DNA of 54,543 bases from an uncultured Hyphomicrobiales bacterium (GTDB lineage Bacteria > Pseudomonadota > Alphaproteobacteria > Rhizobiales > Beijerinckiaceae): contig CAINED010000041.1 in assembly GCA_903847605.1 (NCBI GenBank), positions 1 to 54,543 on the forward strand, in the 5' to 3' direction. The notes under the pieces are model-generated. The model was not told where the DNA came from and did not search any database. It worked only from the letters and a program-made list of their open reading frames with translations. Made by a program: the position numbers and the translations under genes. Position 1 is the first letter of the stretch. Every line of letters starts with the position of its first letter. This document shows positions 33,875 through 42,901 of this stretch, piece after piece.

Positions 33875-34285
33875 ATGGCCAAGCATGTCGTCGCCGCGGT
33901 GTCCGATCTCCCGCCGGGATCGCGCAAGCTATTTGAAGCGGAGGGACGCCAGATCGCCGTGTTCAACGTGCGCGGCGAATTTTTCGCGATCAACGATCGT
34001 TGTCCGCACGAAGGCGGCTCGCTGTGTACCGGAAAGCTCTCCGGTCTTGTAACGGCAAAGGAGCCGGGCGCTTACGAGTGGACGCGCGACGGCGAAATCA
34101 TCCGTTGTCCCTGGCACGGCTGGGAATTCGATCTTCGCACCGGACGTTCGCAATGCGATCCGCGCACGATGCGGGTGCGTCTTTATGACGTGCATATCGA
34201 GCATGGCGCGGAACTTGCGCAGGAATTGAAGGCGGAAGTCTTTGCCGTAAAGATCGAGAACGATTACGTCGTCATCGAAATCTGA
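33875..34285 (+). CDS. Rieske [2Fe-2S] ferredoxin
   Basis: The 136-residue soluble protein has both halves of the Rieske cluster site: Cys43-Pro-His45 and Cys78-Pro-Trp-His81. It resembles ferredoxin components of ring-hydroxylating dioxygenases but has a longer loop between the two halves. It could pass electrons to an oxygenase encoded elsewhere. No oxygenase alpha subunit or reductase is in the window. It begins two bases after the amidohydrolase stop. Confidence 0.9.
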   Translation: MAKHVVAAVSDLPPGSRKLFEAEGRQIAVFNVRGEFFAINDRCPHEGGSLCTGKLSGLVTAKEPGAYEWTRDGEIIRCPWHGWEFDLRTGRSQCDPRTMRVRLYDVHIEHGAELAQELKAEVFAVKIENDYVVIEI

Positions 34286-34313
34286 AAATCGTCACTTCAA
34301 CTGGAATCTCACA

Positions 34314-35156
34314 ATGTCCGCAAATCCCGCCGCAGAAATCACTGCCATCGAAAAGCGCGCACAGCGCATTGAAACGCCATGCGGCGAGGGCAACATGGTC
34401 TGGCGAACATGGGGCGAGGGCGATCCGCTCGTTCTCCTGCATGGCGGCTCGGGCACATGGCGGCACTGGCTGCGCAACATCGAGCATTTTGCGAAAACGC
34501 GACGGGTTATTGCAGCCGACATGCCAGGCTATGGCGACAGCGCCGAGCCGCCGCAGCCGACGGGCTTTCCGGCGCTTGGCGCGATCATCGGGGAGGGGCT
34601 CGACAAGGTGATCGGCCCCGGCACGAGTTACGATATCATGGGATTTTCGCTCGGCTCCTTCATGGCGCCGTGGGTCATCCGCGCATCGCAAGCCAAGGCG
34701 CGCAAGCTCGTTCTGGTCCACGGGCATTTCGTCGGACGCATGGCCTATTCGCCGCAGGACCGGCTGAAGCGCTGGCGGGGCGTAGAAGATCGAGCCGAAC
34801 GAAACGCAATTTTGCGTCACAATCTCGGCGCGCTGATGCTGGCCCATCCGGAGTCGGCTGACGATCTCACGCTCGAAGTCTATCGTACCGATCTCGAGCA
34901 GTCGCGCCTGCGGGTGCCGACATTCATCGACACGCTCGACACATCCATTCTCACGAAGATCGGCACACGGATTTATGCTGTAACGGGCGCGCAGGATCCG
35001 ATACCGAGTCCGAACCTCGAAGCTCAGCAAAAGGAGCTGGTGGCGCTGCGTCCCGACGTAAAATATTGGACCGTGCCGAATGCCGGGCACTGGGTCATGT
35101 GGGAGGATGCTGCAGCCTTTAACGAGATCGCCGACAAGATCCTTGCGGAAGCTTGA
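34314..35156 (+). CDS. alpha/beta hydrolase
   Basis: The 280-residue protein is a single alpha/beta-hydrolase fold with a readable catalytic triad: oxyanion region LLHGGSGTWRHW (41-52), nucleophile Ser112 in GFSLG (110-114), Asp229 in TGAQDP and His260 in AGHWVMW. It looks like meta-cleavage-product hydrolases and related C-C or ester hydrolases. It ends the three-gene amidohydrolase, Rieske, hydrolase operon. The ribosome site is weak, and it may be coupled to the preceding gene, 28 bases away. Confidence 0.88.
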   Translation: MSANPAAEITAIEKRAQRIETPCGEGNMVWRTWGEGDPLVLLHGGSGTWRHWLRNIEHFAKTRRVIAADMPGYGDSAEPPQPTGFPALGAIIGEGLDKVIGPGTSYDIMGFSLGSFMAPWVIRASQAKARKLVLVHGHFVGRMAYSPQDRLKRWRGVEDRAERNAILRHNLGALMLAHPESADDLTLEVYRTDLEQSRLRVPTFIDTLDTSILTKIGTRIYAVTGAQDPIPSPNLEAQQKELVALRPDVKYWTVPNAGHWVMWEDAAAFNEIADKILAEA

Positions 35157-35327
35157 TGCGATTTAATGTTTAACAATCGTTAGGGTTAAAATATTTGCGG
35201 GCCGGCAATTCGACATGGGCGCGCGATTGCCTCAAATTTTAGTCGCCGGTTCAGTCAGGGATTCATCTTTCCCGCGTTATGCCTAAGGCTCCAAATTCCG
35301 AAGGCGTTAACAAAAGGAAACCATGCC

Positions 35328-35720
35328 ATGACCTACAACAGGGACGACGCCATCCTCGTCGTCGACGACGTGGCGACGATGCGGCAGGTGATCCGCAGCT
35401 GCCTCAACCAGCTTGGCTACTATTTCGTCGATGAGGCCAGCGACGGCGAAGAAGCGCTGAAGAAGATTCGCGCGCGCAAATATGCCTGGGTCCTGTCCGA
35501 CTGGCATATGCAGCCCAAGGGCGGCGCGGAACTGCTGGCGCAATTGCGTGACGAATTCGGCAACGATGCGCCGCCGGTCGTGTTCCTCACGATGGATGGC
35601 GACTGGAAGGTGATGAGTTCGGCCAAGGATCTCGGCGCCGTGCGTCTCATCGTCAAGCCGATGCGTCCCTCTTCGCTGAAGGCCAGCATCGAGAACGTGC
35701 TGACAAAGGCGGCGGCCTGA
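35328..35720 (+). CDS. single-domain response regulator (CheY-like)
   Basis: The 130-residue protein is only a receiver domain. Asp13-Asp14 form the acidic pocket, Asp58 (VLSDWHM) accepts the phosphate, Thr87 lies in FLTMDG, and the conserved lysine is in RLIVKPMRP. It has no output domain, so it should act by protein-protein contact, as CheY does. AGGA is nine bases upstream of the ATG; a two-codon frame ATG CCA TGA overlaps the start. No histidine kinase is nearby, so it is an orphan. It meets the LLM gene tail to tail with six bases between. Confidence 0.93.
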   Translation: MTYNRDDAILVVDDVATMRQVIRSCLNQLGYYFVDEASDGEEALKKIRARKYAWVLSDWHMQPKGGAELLAQLRDEFGNDAPPVVFLTMDGDWKVMSSAKDLGAVRLIVKPMRPSSLKASIENVLTKAAA

Positions 35721-35726
35721 TAGAGG

Positions 35727-36725
35727 TCACTTCAACAGCGGGATGACGCGGTCGGCAAAGCGCCGCAATCCGTCCATGAAGGGATGGAACTGCAGCATCA
35801 ACAGCGTCATGCCCATGTCCTCATAACGCCTGATGCGATCCGCAATCGTCTGTGGCGTGCCGATCAGTCCCGCGCCCAGCGCCTTGATCGGCACATTGTG
35901 CAGGGGATCGTTGGCGAAGGCCCGCGCATCGGCAATCAGGGCGGCTGGATCGTCAGAGCAGGCAATCAGCGTCGATATTCCAAAGCCGATGCTTCGGCTG
36001 TGCCGGGCGGCGCGTTGATTCATGTCTTCAATGTCGGCTGCAATGATTTTGACATTCTCATCGTAGGCGTCGATCCCGCTTTCGTAATTCACGAACCAGA
36101 GATCGCACTCGCGTGCGATGATGTCCTTGCCCTCCTCGGCATTGCTCGCCGCGAAAACGGGTGGATGCGGCCGACGCATGGGCTTCGTCAGCATCGCCCC
36201 TTCACGGGCATGATAAAACTGGCCATCGAAAGAAAAGCTGTCTTCGGTCCACATGGCCTTCATAACGCGGATGAATTCGTCCACACGCCTGTAGTGGTCG
36301 TGTCCCTTGTCGACCCAGCCGCCATTTCCATAAAGCTCGAATTCCTGATTGCGACGGCCGGGTACGATATTGATGGCAAAGCGTCCGCCGGAGAGCCGGT
36401 CGAGCGATGCGCCCATTTTCGCGACAAGTTGCGGATTGACGATACCGGGATGCGCGGCGGTCATGATCTCGATCTTCGAGGTGTGACTGGCGAGCGCCGA
36501 CGACACGATCCATGCTTCGAGATCGGCGGCGACGAGTCTTTCCGCCACCAGCGTGATGCCGAAACCCATATCCTCGGCTTCGCGAACGGCCTGTAACGCG
36601 AACTGAAACGAACGGTCGACGGCAAGGCCTTCACCTGGAGTCTTCAACTCGTCGAGCGCCCGGTCGATTTCCGGCTCCGGCCTGATGCAATGGGGCAGGG
36701 GAGTCCAGAGACCGAGCCGTATCAT
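35727..36725 (-). CDS. LLM-class flavin-dependent oxidoreductase
   Basis: The 332-residue protein resembles bacterial luciferase-like monooxygenases of the SsuD/NtaA kind: EAEDMGFGITLVAERL, TSKIEIMTAAHPGIVNPQLVAKMGASLDRLSGGRFAINIVPGRR and the later YESGIDAYDENVK region. It would use reduced FMN from a separate reductase to oxidise or desulfonate a substrate. It ends a co-directional run from 41850 to 35727 with short gaps, so it likely belongs to that catabolic unit. Confidence 0.85.
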   Translation of the reverse strand: MIRLGLWTPLPHCIRPEPEIDRALDELKTPGEGLAVDRSFQFALQAVREAEDMGFGITLVAERLVAADLEAWIVSSALASHTSKIEIMTAAHPGIVNPQLVAKMGASLDRLSGGRFAINIVPGRRNQEFELYGNGGWVDKGHDHYRRVDEFIRVMKAMWTEDSFSFDGQFYHAREGAMLTKPMRRPHPPVFAASNAEEGKDIIARECDLWFVNYESGIDAYDENVKIIAADIEDMNQRAARHSRSIGFGISTLIACSDDPAALIADARAFANDPLHNVPIKALGAGLIGTPQTIADRIRRYEDMGMTLLMLQFHPFMDGLRRFADRVIPLLK

Positions 36726-36741
36726 TTCGCTTGTCCTTTTC

Positions 36742-37929
36742 TTACGCGCCCTTCACTGCATATTTCCGCAGGGCGTCTTCGTTGATATCGGCGCCCCAGC
36801 CCGGCGCTGTCGGCACGATGAACTGTCCGTCCTCGACAACAGGCGCCTTCGTGACCAGTTCGCTCTTCCATGGCACATCGTCGACTTCGAGCTCCATGAT
36901 ACGGAAGTTCGGAATGGCGGCGCAGAAATGAGCGCTCATCAGGCTGGCGAGATCGCCATAAAAATTATGCGGCGCGCAATCGACTTCAAAAGCGTCGGCG
37001 AGCGTTGCGATGCGCACCGATTCCCAAAGGCCGTTCCACGGCACGTCGACAACGGCGACATCGATAGCGCGCTTCTCGAAGAAGGGCCGGTAATTACCAA
37101 GGCCGTGAATGGCTTCCAGCGAGGCAATGGGCGTTCGCACCTGCTGGCGCACATAAGCCAGCGCATCCGGATCGTGAATGTCGATCTCGAACCACGCGAG
37201 ATTGAACTCTTCCAGCGCACGCGCGATGCGCAGGAAGCCTTCGGGCCGCTGGTTGAAGTTGATGTCGAACATGATGCCGGTATGAGGGCCGACACCCTTG
37301 CGAAAGGCCGCGATGACCTCGCGCATTTCCGATATGGCGGCATCGTCGGGATGACGATCCAGCATGTTTGGACCCATGCGGAAGCCCGAACTGAAGGGCT
37401 TGGATTGCGGCCAAAGATTAAGCGGATTCGTCTTGATGGCGGTGAAGCCCCGCGCCGTCGCTTCGCGACCAAGTTCGGTCACGTCGTCAAGGGTGCGGAT
37501 TGGCCTCATGCCGAGCTTTTGTTCGAAAAAATCGCGCCGCCAAACGCGAAAACTCGCACAATGCGACCAGTACACGGGCAGCTTATCGCGGAATGGTCCG
37601 CCGAACAGAGCGCAAACCGGCACGCCTGCGGCCTTCGCCTTGATGTCGAGGCAGGCGTTCTCGATCGCGGCAATGGCCTGATGATTGAGACCGCCCTGCG
37701 CCAGCCGGGTGACGCCACGCAGTTGCGAAGAAAGTTTGCCGATGCTTCGCGGATCCTGTCCGGTCACCAGCAGCGCGAATTTCGCGATGATTTCGCTCAC
37801 GCCGCCAGCGCCAAACCCTTCCGCATATTCCGACCAGCCGACGAGGCCATCGTCTGTCGTGACCTTCAGAAAGGACCAGACGCGCCAGCCGCCGTCCGCA
37901 TGAAATGTTTCGAGCTTTGCGATGCGCAT
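36742..37929 (-). CDS. enolase-superfamily (mandelate racemase/muconate lactonizing) enzyme
   Basis: The 395-residue protein follows the MR/MLE fold: an N-terminal capping domain ending near GGPFRDKLPVYWSH, then a barrel with Lys in FTAIKTNPLN, metal ligands in IMFDINFNQ and WFEIDIHDP, Glu in ASLEAIHG, and a C-terminal His in DCAPHNFYGD. The substrate is unknown; most such enzymes dehydrate or epimerise sugar acids or lactonise muconates. The start is set by homology at the ATG seven bases after the dehydrogenase gene ends. Confidence 0.85.
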   Translation of the reverse strand: MRIAKLETFHADGGWRVWSFLKVTTDDGLVGWSEYAEGFGAGGVSEIIAKFALLVTGQDPRSIGKLSSQLRGVTRLAQGGLNHQAIAAIENACLDIKAKAAGVPVCALFGGPFRDKLPVYWSHCASFRVWRRDFFEQKLGMRPIRTLDDVTELGREATARGFTAIKTNPLNLWPQSKPFSSGFRMGPNMLDRHPDDAAISEMREVIAAFRKGVGPHTGIMFDINFNQRPEGFLRIARALEEFNLAWFEIDIHDPDALAYVRQQVRTPIASLEAIHGLGNYRPFFEKRAIDVAVVDVPWNGLWESVRIATLADAFEVDCAPHNFYGDLASLMSAHFCAAIPNFRIMELEVDDVPWKSELVTKAPVVEDGQFIVPTAPGWGADINEDALRKYAVKGA

Positions 37930-37936
37930 GGCGAAC

Positions 37937-38890
37937 TCAGAGTTGAATGACGTTGTCGAGAGGCTCGCCCTTGCGCAGGCGTGCGATATTGTCGATGGCG
38001 ACCTGCGCTTGCGCGCGATAGCCCACTTCGCCCGACGCGCCGGAGACATGCGGAGACAGGATGAAATTCGGAGCCCGCCAGAGCGGATGTTCTGTCGGCA
38101 GGGGCTCAGGCTCGGTGACATCTGTGCCCGCGCCGGCAATGAGTCCATCGGCAAGACCTTGAGCCAGCGCCTCCTGATCCCACAAACCGCCGCGGCCGAC
38201 ATTGACGATCACTGCGTTGCGTCGGCAGGCCTGCAATTCTTCCTTGCCGATGGCATGACGCGTGTCGCCGCCGAGCGGCATGCACAGGAAAATCGCATCC
38301 GCCTGCGTCAGCGCGGCTTTGGTGTCTGCTGCCTTGATCATGTGATCGGCCAGAGGATGCGACGCGCCGGATCGTGTGACGCCGGTAATTCTCGCGCCGA
38401 ATGGTTTCAGCAGCCGAGCGATCTCCTGACCGATGGAGCCAAAGCCAACGATGAGCACGTCGCGCTCTTGCGGTACGGTGAGCGCATTGGCGAAATCACG
38501 CTGCCACTCCGGCTTTCTCTGTTGCGTCAGCGCGGTCGGAATGCCGCGCAGCAGGGCGAGATAAAGCGTCACCGCATGCACCGCCACCGAATGCGAAAAC
38601 GCGCCACGCGCATTGCAGACCGTCACACCTTTGCGCGCGCCGGTCTTCGCCATCCGGTCGTAACCGGAGGTCAGAAGCTGGATGGTCTTCAGTTTAGGCG
38701 CAGCGCCTGCGATCGCAGCGACCTCCGGCGACCATGTGAAGTCCTGCAGCACGAGCGCATCTGCGTCCTGCATCGCCTCGCCGAGTGCGGCCACGTCTTT
38801 CACGGCGATCACATCGCCATTCTGGCCACTGTCGAGAATGTGTTTCACCACTTCCGAACGCACGCCCTGGGAAAAAACCACGAATTTCAT
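37937..38890 (-). CDS. D-2-hydroxyacid dehydrogenase
   Basis: The 317-residue protein has the NAD-binding motif VGFGSIGQEIARLLKPFG and the catalytic features of the family: VGRGGLWDQEAL (Arg), the Asp/Glu in TDVTEPEPL and the final His in SPHVSG. It reduces a 2-keto acid or oxidises a D-2-hydroxy acid. It lies between a Bug receptor (18-base gap) and the enolase-superfamily gene (seven-base gap), so it probably handles a keto acid made in that pathway. Confidence 0.9.
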   Translation of the reverse strand: MKFVVFSQGVRSEVVKHILDSGQNGDVIAVKDVAALGEAMQDADALVLQDFTWSPEVAAIAGAAPKLKTIQLLTSGYDRMAKTGARKGVTVCNARGAFSHSVAVHAVTLYLALLRGIPTALTQQRKPEWQRDFANALTVPQERDVLIVGFGSIGQEIARLLKPFGARITGVTRSGASHPLADHMIKAADTKAALTQADAIFLCMPLGGDTRHAIGKEELQACRRNAVIVNVGRGGLWDQEALAQGLADGLIAGAGTDVTEPEPLPTEHPLWRAPNFILSPHVSGASGEVGYRAQAQVAIDNIARLRKGEPLDNVIQL

Positions 38891-38908
38891 AATGACCTCG
38901 TCCTGCGT

Positions 38909-39928
38909 CTATTCCACGAAGTCTGCCGCGCGCTTTTTCACGCTTTCGGGATAGGTCATGATTTCTCTGATGATCTTGTGCATGTCTTCGCCGCGCTGCG
39001 GATCGACGTCAATCTTCATGGTTTCCGCTTCCTTCAGGAAGGCCGGATCCTTCGCCATGTCCATGAAGGCCTTGCGCATGGCGGCGACACGATCGGCGGG
39101 AACGCCCGGCGGCGCCACCATGGGGCGTCCGAAATGGGTGCCCGAGAGAACGAGGCGCATCACCTGCTTCTCTTCCTCGGTCTTTGCCAGACTTTCGATA
39201 TTCGGCACGTCGCCGATATCCGACGGTGTCGGCCCGCCATAGGCGATGATGTAGATATCCTTGTTTTTCAACCAATCGTTGCGGGTTGATTTCCAGCTCG
39301 ACCAGGTGTTGTTTCGGCCACCGACTTCGCCACGCTCCATCGCGAGGTTTATGTCGTTGCCGCCGCGATAGCCGATGACCATGCGAAACTTCGTACCGGC
39401 GAATTCATTCATCATCATGGGAAAGCCATAGGTGATGTTGGCGTTGCCGACGGAGCCGATGGGGATTTCCTTCTGACGCGCTTCCGCGACATCTTTCGCG
39501 CCGACGGATTTCCACAACGCCATGGTTTCGACTGTCGGCGTGATCGCGCCGATCCAGTGAAATTTGTCGGATTCGAATTGCACCTTGCGCTTGCCGATGG
39601 CGTTCATGGCCGGGAAGCCGTTCTGGATCACCGCAACATGGGTGCCGTCCTGCGGCGCCACCGAATAAAGGAAATTCGCCATGATGATGCCGCCGGCCCC
39701 GGTCATGTTCTGCGCTATGAACGTCGGATTGCCCGGTATGTGCTTGCCAATGTGTCGCGCGATCAGCCGGGCGTGAAGGTCATACTCGCCGCCGGCGCTG
39801 ACGCCGATCAGCATCGTCGCCGTCTTGCCTTTATAGAAGTCTTCAACCGACTGGGCCTGGACTGGCGCAGCAGACACAAGCGCAAGTCCCAGCAGGCATG
39901 ATGCTGCCTGTACGATACGGACCTTCAT
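38909..39928 (-). CDS. Bug/TctC-family receptor, FYKGK subtype
   Basis: The 339-residue protein has a signal peptide ending SAAPVQAQ and the same SVEDFYKGKTATMLIGVSAGGEYD start and IPGNPTFIAQNMTGAGG segment as the 5349 and 23879 receptors. The ATG is supported by GGGAGGAG. In this operon it is likely the uptake receptor for the compound attacked by the neighbouring enzymes. No TctA/TctB membrane genes are in the window. Confidence 0.88.
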   Translation of the reverse strand: MKVRIVQAASCLLGLALVSAAPVQAQSVEDFYKGKTATMLIGVSAGGEYDLHARLIARHIGKHIPGNPTFIAQNMTGAGGIIMANFLYSVAPQDGTHVAVIQNGFPAMNAIGKRKVQFESDKFHWIGAITPTVETMALWKSVGAKDVAEARQKEIPIGSVGNANITYGFPMMMNEFAGTKFRMVIGYRGGNDINLAMERGEVGGRNNTWSSWKSTRNDWLKNKDIYIIAYGGPTPSDIGDVPNIESLAKTEEEKQVMRLVLSGTHFGRPMVAPPGVPADRVAAMRKAFMDMAKDPAFLKEAETMKIDVDPQRGEDMHKIIREIMTYPESVKKRAADFVE

Positions 39929-40013
39929 GTGCTCCTCCCTCTCAGGAACGGCTTCGCGCGGATGCGGCAAGATGCATGTTTGCCTTGTCCTGCCGCTCTA
40001 CGCTTGAATGGAA

Positions 40014-40772
40014 TCAGGCGCTGCGCTTGTAGGTCAGATAGTGTTCGCAATTGGCACGGCGGGCCCAGTATTGCATGGCGCGGGCGATGTCGCTGCCATC
40101 GGGGCCGGCGGCTTCGCGCACCTCCATTTCGCCTGCTGTGAGCGCCTTGAAGCGACCGCCGAGTTGCATCGCTTCCATCTGCACTTGCGCATTTTGCGGC
40201 AGGTAGATGGCGATGCGCAAAGCTTCCGACAGCGTTCGGCCCGCCGCAGCAAAGCCGTGGCCGCGCATCAGTGCGACGCGACCATCCGTGCCGAGCGCCT
40301 TGGCGAGATCGCGGCCTTGCGCCTGATTGGCGACGAGAAGATTCGTAGCGCCGAAATTGGTTTCGATATCCCAGACAGGAATATCGCAACCGCAGGAAGC
40401 GCCGGTGTGGATGACCGGAACAAGCTTCACGTCGGAAATCGTGAAGGCCAGCACGCCGCGCGCGTGACTATGGACGACGCAGTTGATGTCGGGTCGCGTC
40501 TCGTAAATGCCGCAGTGAATGAAGCGTTCGAAATACATAGGATCGGTGCGGCCATCGACGGGCTTGCCGTCGAAATCTATCGTCATGATGTCGTCGGGCT
40601 CGACGAGTTCGGGACTGCGCGAACGCGACAGCAGCAGTTTCGTCGGATCGAGCGGGTGGCGATGGGATATGTGGCCATAGGCGTCGCATACGCCCTCGTT
40701 GCCGAGAATGCGGTTGGCGGCGACGATCTGGCCGATGACGGAGTCGAGCTTCGCCTGTTCTGCTGGTGTCAT
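40014..40772 (-). CDS. class II aldolase/adducin-family protein
   Basis: The 252-residue protein has the metal site of the class II aldolase/adducin fold: Glu82 (MYFERFIH), His101 and His103 (VVHSHA) and His172 (LMRGHGF). Members split or decarboxylate hydroxy-acids and sugar phosphates, and some act on aromatic intermediates. It follows the gentisate-dioxygenase-like gene by about 100 bases and precedes the Bug receptor by 85 bases, so it likely works in the same pathway. The substrate cannot be read. Confidence 0.85.
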   Translation of the reverse strand: MTPAEQAKLDSVIGQIVAANRILGNEGVCDAYGHISHRHPLDPTKLLLSRSRSPELVEPDDIMTIDFDGKPVDGRTDPMYFERFIHCGIYETRPDINCVVHSHARGVLAFTISDVKLVPVIHTGASCGCDIPVWDIETNFGATNLLVANQAQGRDLAKALGTDGRVALMRGHGFAAAGRTLSEALRIAIYLPQNAQVQMEAMQLGGRFKALTAGEMEVREAAGPDGSDIARAMQYWARRANCEHYLTYKRSA

Positions 40773-40872
40773 AGGGACGTTTCCTCTTCGGTGTTTCTAT
40801 TCTTGAAGGCTTTCACGCCGAGCGGCTTCGCAAAGCGAAGCGTCTGGAAGCACGAGGGCGATAATTCATGCG

Positions 40873-41850
40873 TCAGGCTTTTCCCGGCACCGGGCGCAGC
40901 CATTGCAGCTTTTCGAGTAGCGGACGGTCGCTTGCGCTCAGCAGGTGGCAACGCGATTTCGCGGTCCATGTATGCGCCGTGGAGGCCGGTACGGCCAGCG
41001 CATCGCCGCGTGCGAAATCGAAGCTCTTGCCGTCGATAACAGCGGTGCCTTCGCCATCCATGATCGCATAGATCGAAGACAGGGTGCTCGGCTCGATCGA
41101 GAAGCTCGCGCCGGCCTCGAGACGGATGACATCAAGCGCGATGGTCGCCATCGACGGCTCCAGCGTGATTTCGCGTCGGCCCGGCGCGACCTCGGGCGCG
41201 GCATCGAGTTGCGCCTGCGTTTGCGCCCAGGGGAAGCGGAAAGGCGATTCGGTAGCGACGCTATCAGCCGCCTCGATACCGTCGGGGTGGTGTTCGAAGA
41301 ACATGGGCCCGAGCAGATGCACGGTCGGCACGTCCAGGACGTCCATCCAGTAGGCATCGCCTATGCCCTCGTTGGCATGGGCGTGCCAGCTCCAGTTCGG
41401 CGTCAGCAGAACATCGCCCGGCTCCATCGGGATCTTCTTGCCGTCGACGATCGTGTAGGCATGCGGCTTTGTGTCGAGCACGAGGCGCAGCGCGTTCGCC
41501 GAATGACGATGCGACTTCGCCGTCTCGCCGGCCTTCACCATCTGGTAGGCGGAGATCAGCGTCTTCACGGTCGCGTAATCGTTGCCCGGGATCGGATTGA
41601 ACATGATGAGGTTGCGGCGCTCGGCCAATTCCGTATTGACGAAACGACCGGCAGCGTCGAGCGCGGCCTTGGCCTGCGTATAGCGCCAATGGGCCGGCAC
41701 GAAATCCTTGTTCGGCAGCGGCCAGAGGGAGGGCGTCTTCTTCGCCCAGCCGTTATTCACGCCGATCTTGTCGAGGAGCCCGTAAAGCTCTTCCATGTTT
41801 GCCGCCCGCCTGAAATCTTCGGGCGTCGTCTGGCCCCTGTCGTCCGGCAT
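40873..41850 (-). CDS. gentisate 1,2-dioxygenase-like cupin
   Basis: The 325-residue protein is a bicupin with the gentisate-dioxygenase-like iron site: His114 and His116 in SHRHSANALRL and His156/His158 in WSWHAHANEG, with PMEPGDVLLTP between them. A second, degenerate cupin fills the C-terminal half. Gentisate or a salicylate-like aromatic acid would be ring-cleaved. GGGAGG supports the ATG at 41850. It is the first gene of the run reading down to 35727. Absence of a nearby maleylpyruvate hydrolase leaves the exact substrate open. Confidence 0.8.
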   Translation of the reverse strand: MPDDRGQTTPEDFRRAANMEELYGLLDKIGVNNGWAKKTPSLWPLPNKDFVPAHWRYTQAKAALDAAGRFVNTELAERRNLIMFNPIPGNDYATVKTLISAYQMVKAGETAKSHRHSANALRLVLDTKPHAYTIVDGKKIPMEPGDVLLTPNWSWHAHANEGIGDAYWMDVLDVPTVHLLGPMFFEHHPDGIEAADSVATESPFRFPWAQTQAQLDAAPEVAPGRREITLEPSMATIALDVIRLEAGASFSIEPSTLSSIYAIMDGEGTAVIDGKSFDFARGDALAVPASTAHTWTAKSRCHLLSASDRPLLEKLQWLRPVPGKA

Positions 41851-41966
41851 CGCTGCCTCCCTGTTCGCCGCCCTTATGGGCTGTCCCGGCGACATTGCCA
41901 TTGCGCCCTTGCCCGTGACAAGTTGCGAATGCGCGCAGCTAGACGGCAGAGAACGGTTTGGAACCG

Positions 41967-42881
41967 ATGACCTATCTGGAAGGGGATAATTTTTGCTCGC
42001 AGCCGCCCGGCGAGCGATTCCGCGCCCTGCTGGAGCGCAAGGCAATCCTGCAAATGCCGGGCGCTCATAACGGCCTCGCAGCCGCGCAGGCCAGGGACGC
42101 CGGATTCGAGGCGCTCTATCTGTCCGGCGCGGCGATGAGCGCCTCCATGGGATTGCCCGATCTTGGGGTCATCACGGTCGACGAAGTCTGCTTCTTCATC
42201 CGGCAGATCGCACGGACCTCGGGCCTGCCCGTTCTGGTCGACGGCGACACCGGCTATGGCGAAGCGCTGAATGTCATGCACATGGTGCGCGCCTTCGAGG
42301 ATGCGGGGGCAGCCGCGGTTCACATCGAAGACCAGTTGCTGCCCAAGAAGTGCGGCCATCTCAATGATAAGAAGCTCGCCTCGGCCGACGATATGGCCGC
42401 AAAGATCGCCGCCGCGCGCCGCGCCCGGCGTCACCTCTACATCATAGCGCGCACGGATGCGGCCGCCAGCGAAGGCATGGATGGCGCTGTCGCCAGGGCG
42501 AAAAAATATCTCGCCGCAGGGGCTGACGCGATTTTTCCCGAAGCGCTCGTCAACGAGGCCATGTTCCGCGAGTTCGCAAGGGCCATCGACGCCCCACTGC
42601 TCGCCAACATGACGGAATTCGGCCGGACGCCTTTCTTCACGGCTCCGCAATTCGAGGATATGGGCTATGCGATGGTGATCTGGCCGGTCAGTGCGCTGCG
42701 CGTCACGGGCAAGGCGCAGCGTGACCTTTATGCCGCCATCCGCCGCGATGGCGGTACGCAGAACAAGGTTGCGGATATGATGACGCGCGCCGAACTCTAC
42801 GAAACGATCGGCTATCACGACTACGAGGCGCTCGACGCCTCCATTGTCAAAAGCATCGCGCCGGTGATAACCGGCGGCTGA
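41967..42881 (+). CDS. isocitrate lyase/PEP mutase-family lyase
   Basis: The 304-residue protein has the superfamily's metal-loop VDGDTGYGE (residues 91-99) and the catalytic loop KKCGH (127-131) with Cys129, as in methylisocitrate lyase. Relatives cleave 2-methylisocitrate, 2,3-dimethylmalate or oxaloacetate-type acids, so methylisocitrate lyase is only one possibility, and no prpC or prpD gene is here. The ATG at 41967 is favoured over a TTG nine bases earlier. It begins a plus-strand run with a PBP-fold decarboxylase 20 bases downstream. Confidence 0.85.
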   Translation: MTYLEGDNFCSQPPGERFRALLERKAILQMPGAHNGLAAAQARDAGFEALYLSGAAMSASMGLPDLGVITVDEVCFFIRQIARTSGLPVLVDGDTGYGEALNVMHMVRAFEDAGAAAVHIEDQLLPKKCGHLNDKKLASADDMAAKIAAARRARRHLYIIARTDAAASEGMDGAVARAKKYLAAGADAIFPEALVNEAMFREFARAIDAPLLANMTEFGRTPFFTAPQFEDMGYAMVIWPVSALRVTGKAQRDLYAAIRRDGGTQNKVADMMTRAELYETIGYHDYEALDASIVKSIAPVITGG

Positions 42882-42901
42882 CAACAACGAACGGGGGAAA
42901 C

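Noticed and set aside
35160..35190. A CtrA box upstream of the response regulator (several TTAA runs)
   Set aside because: The TTAA repeats are not spaced by seven bases and no full consensus is present.
40825..40841. A terminator after the gentisate-dioxygenase-like gene (GCTTCGC/GCGAAGC)
   Set aside because: It has a seven-base stem but no T tract on the minus strand and the downstream aldolase gene seems part of the same unit.
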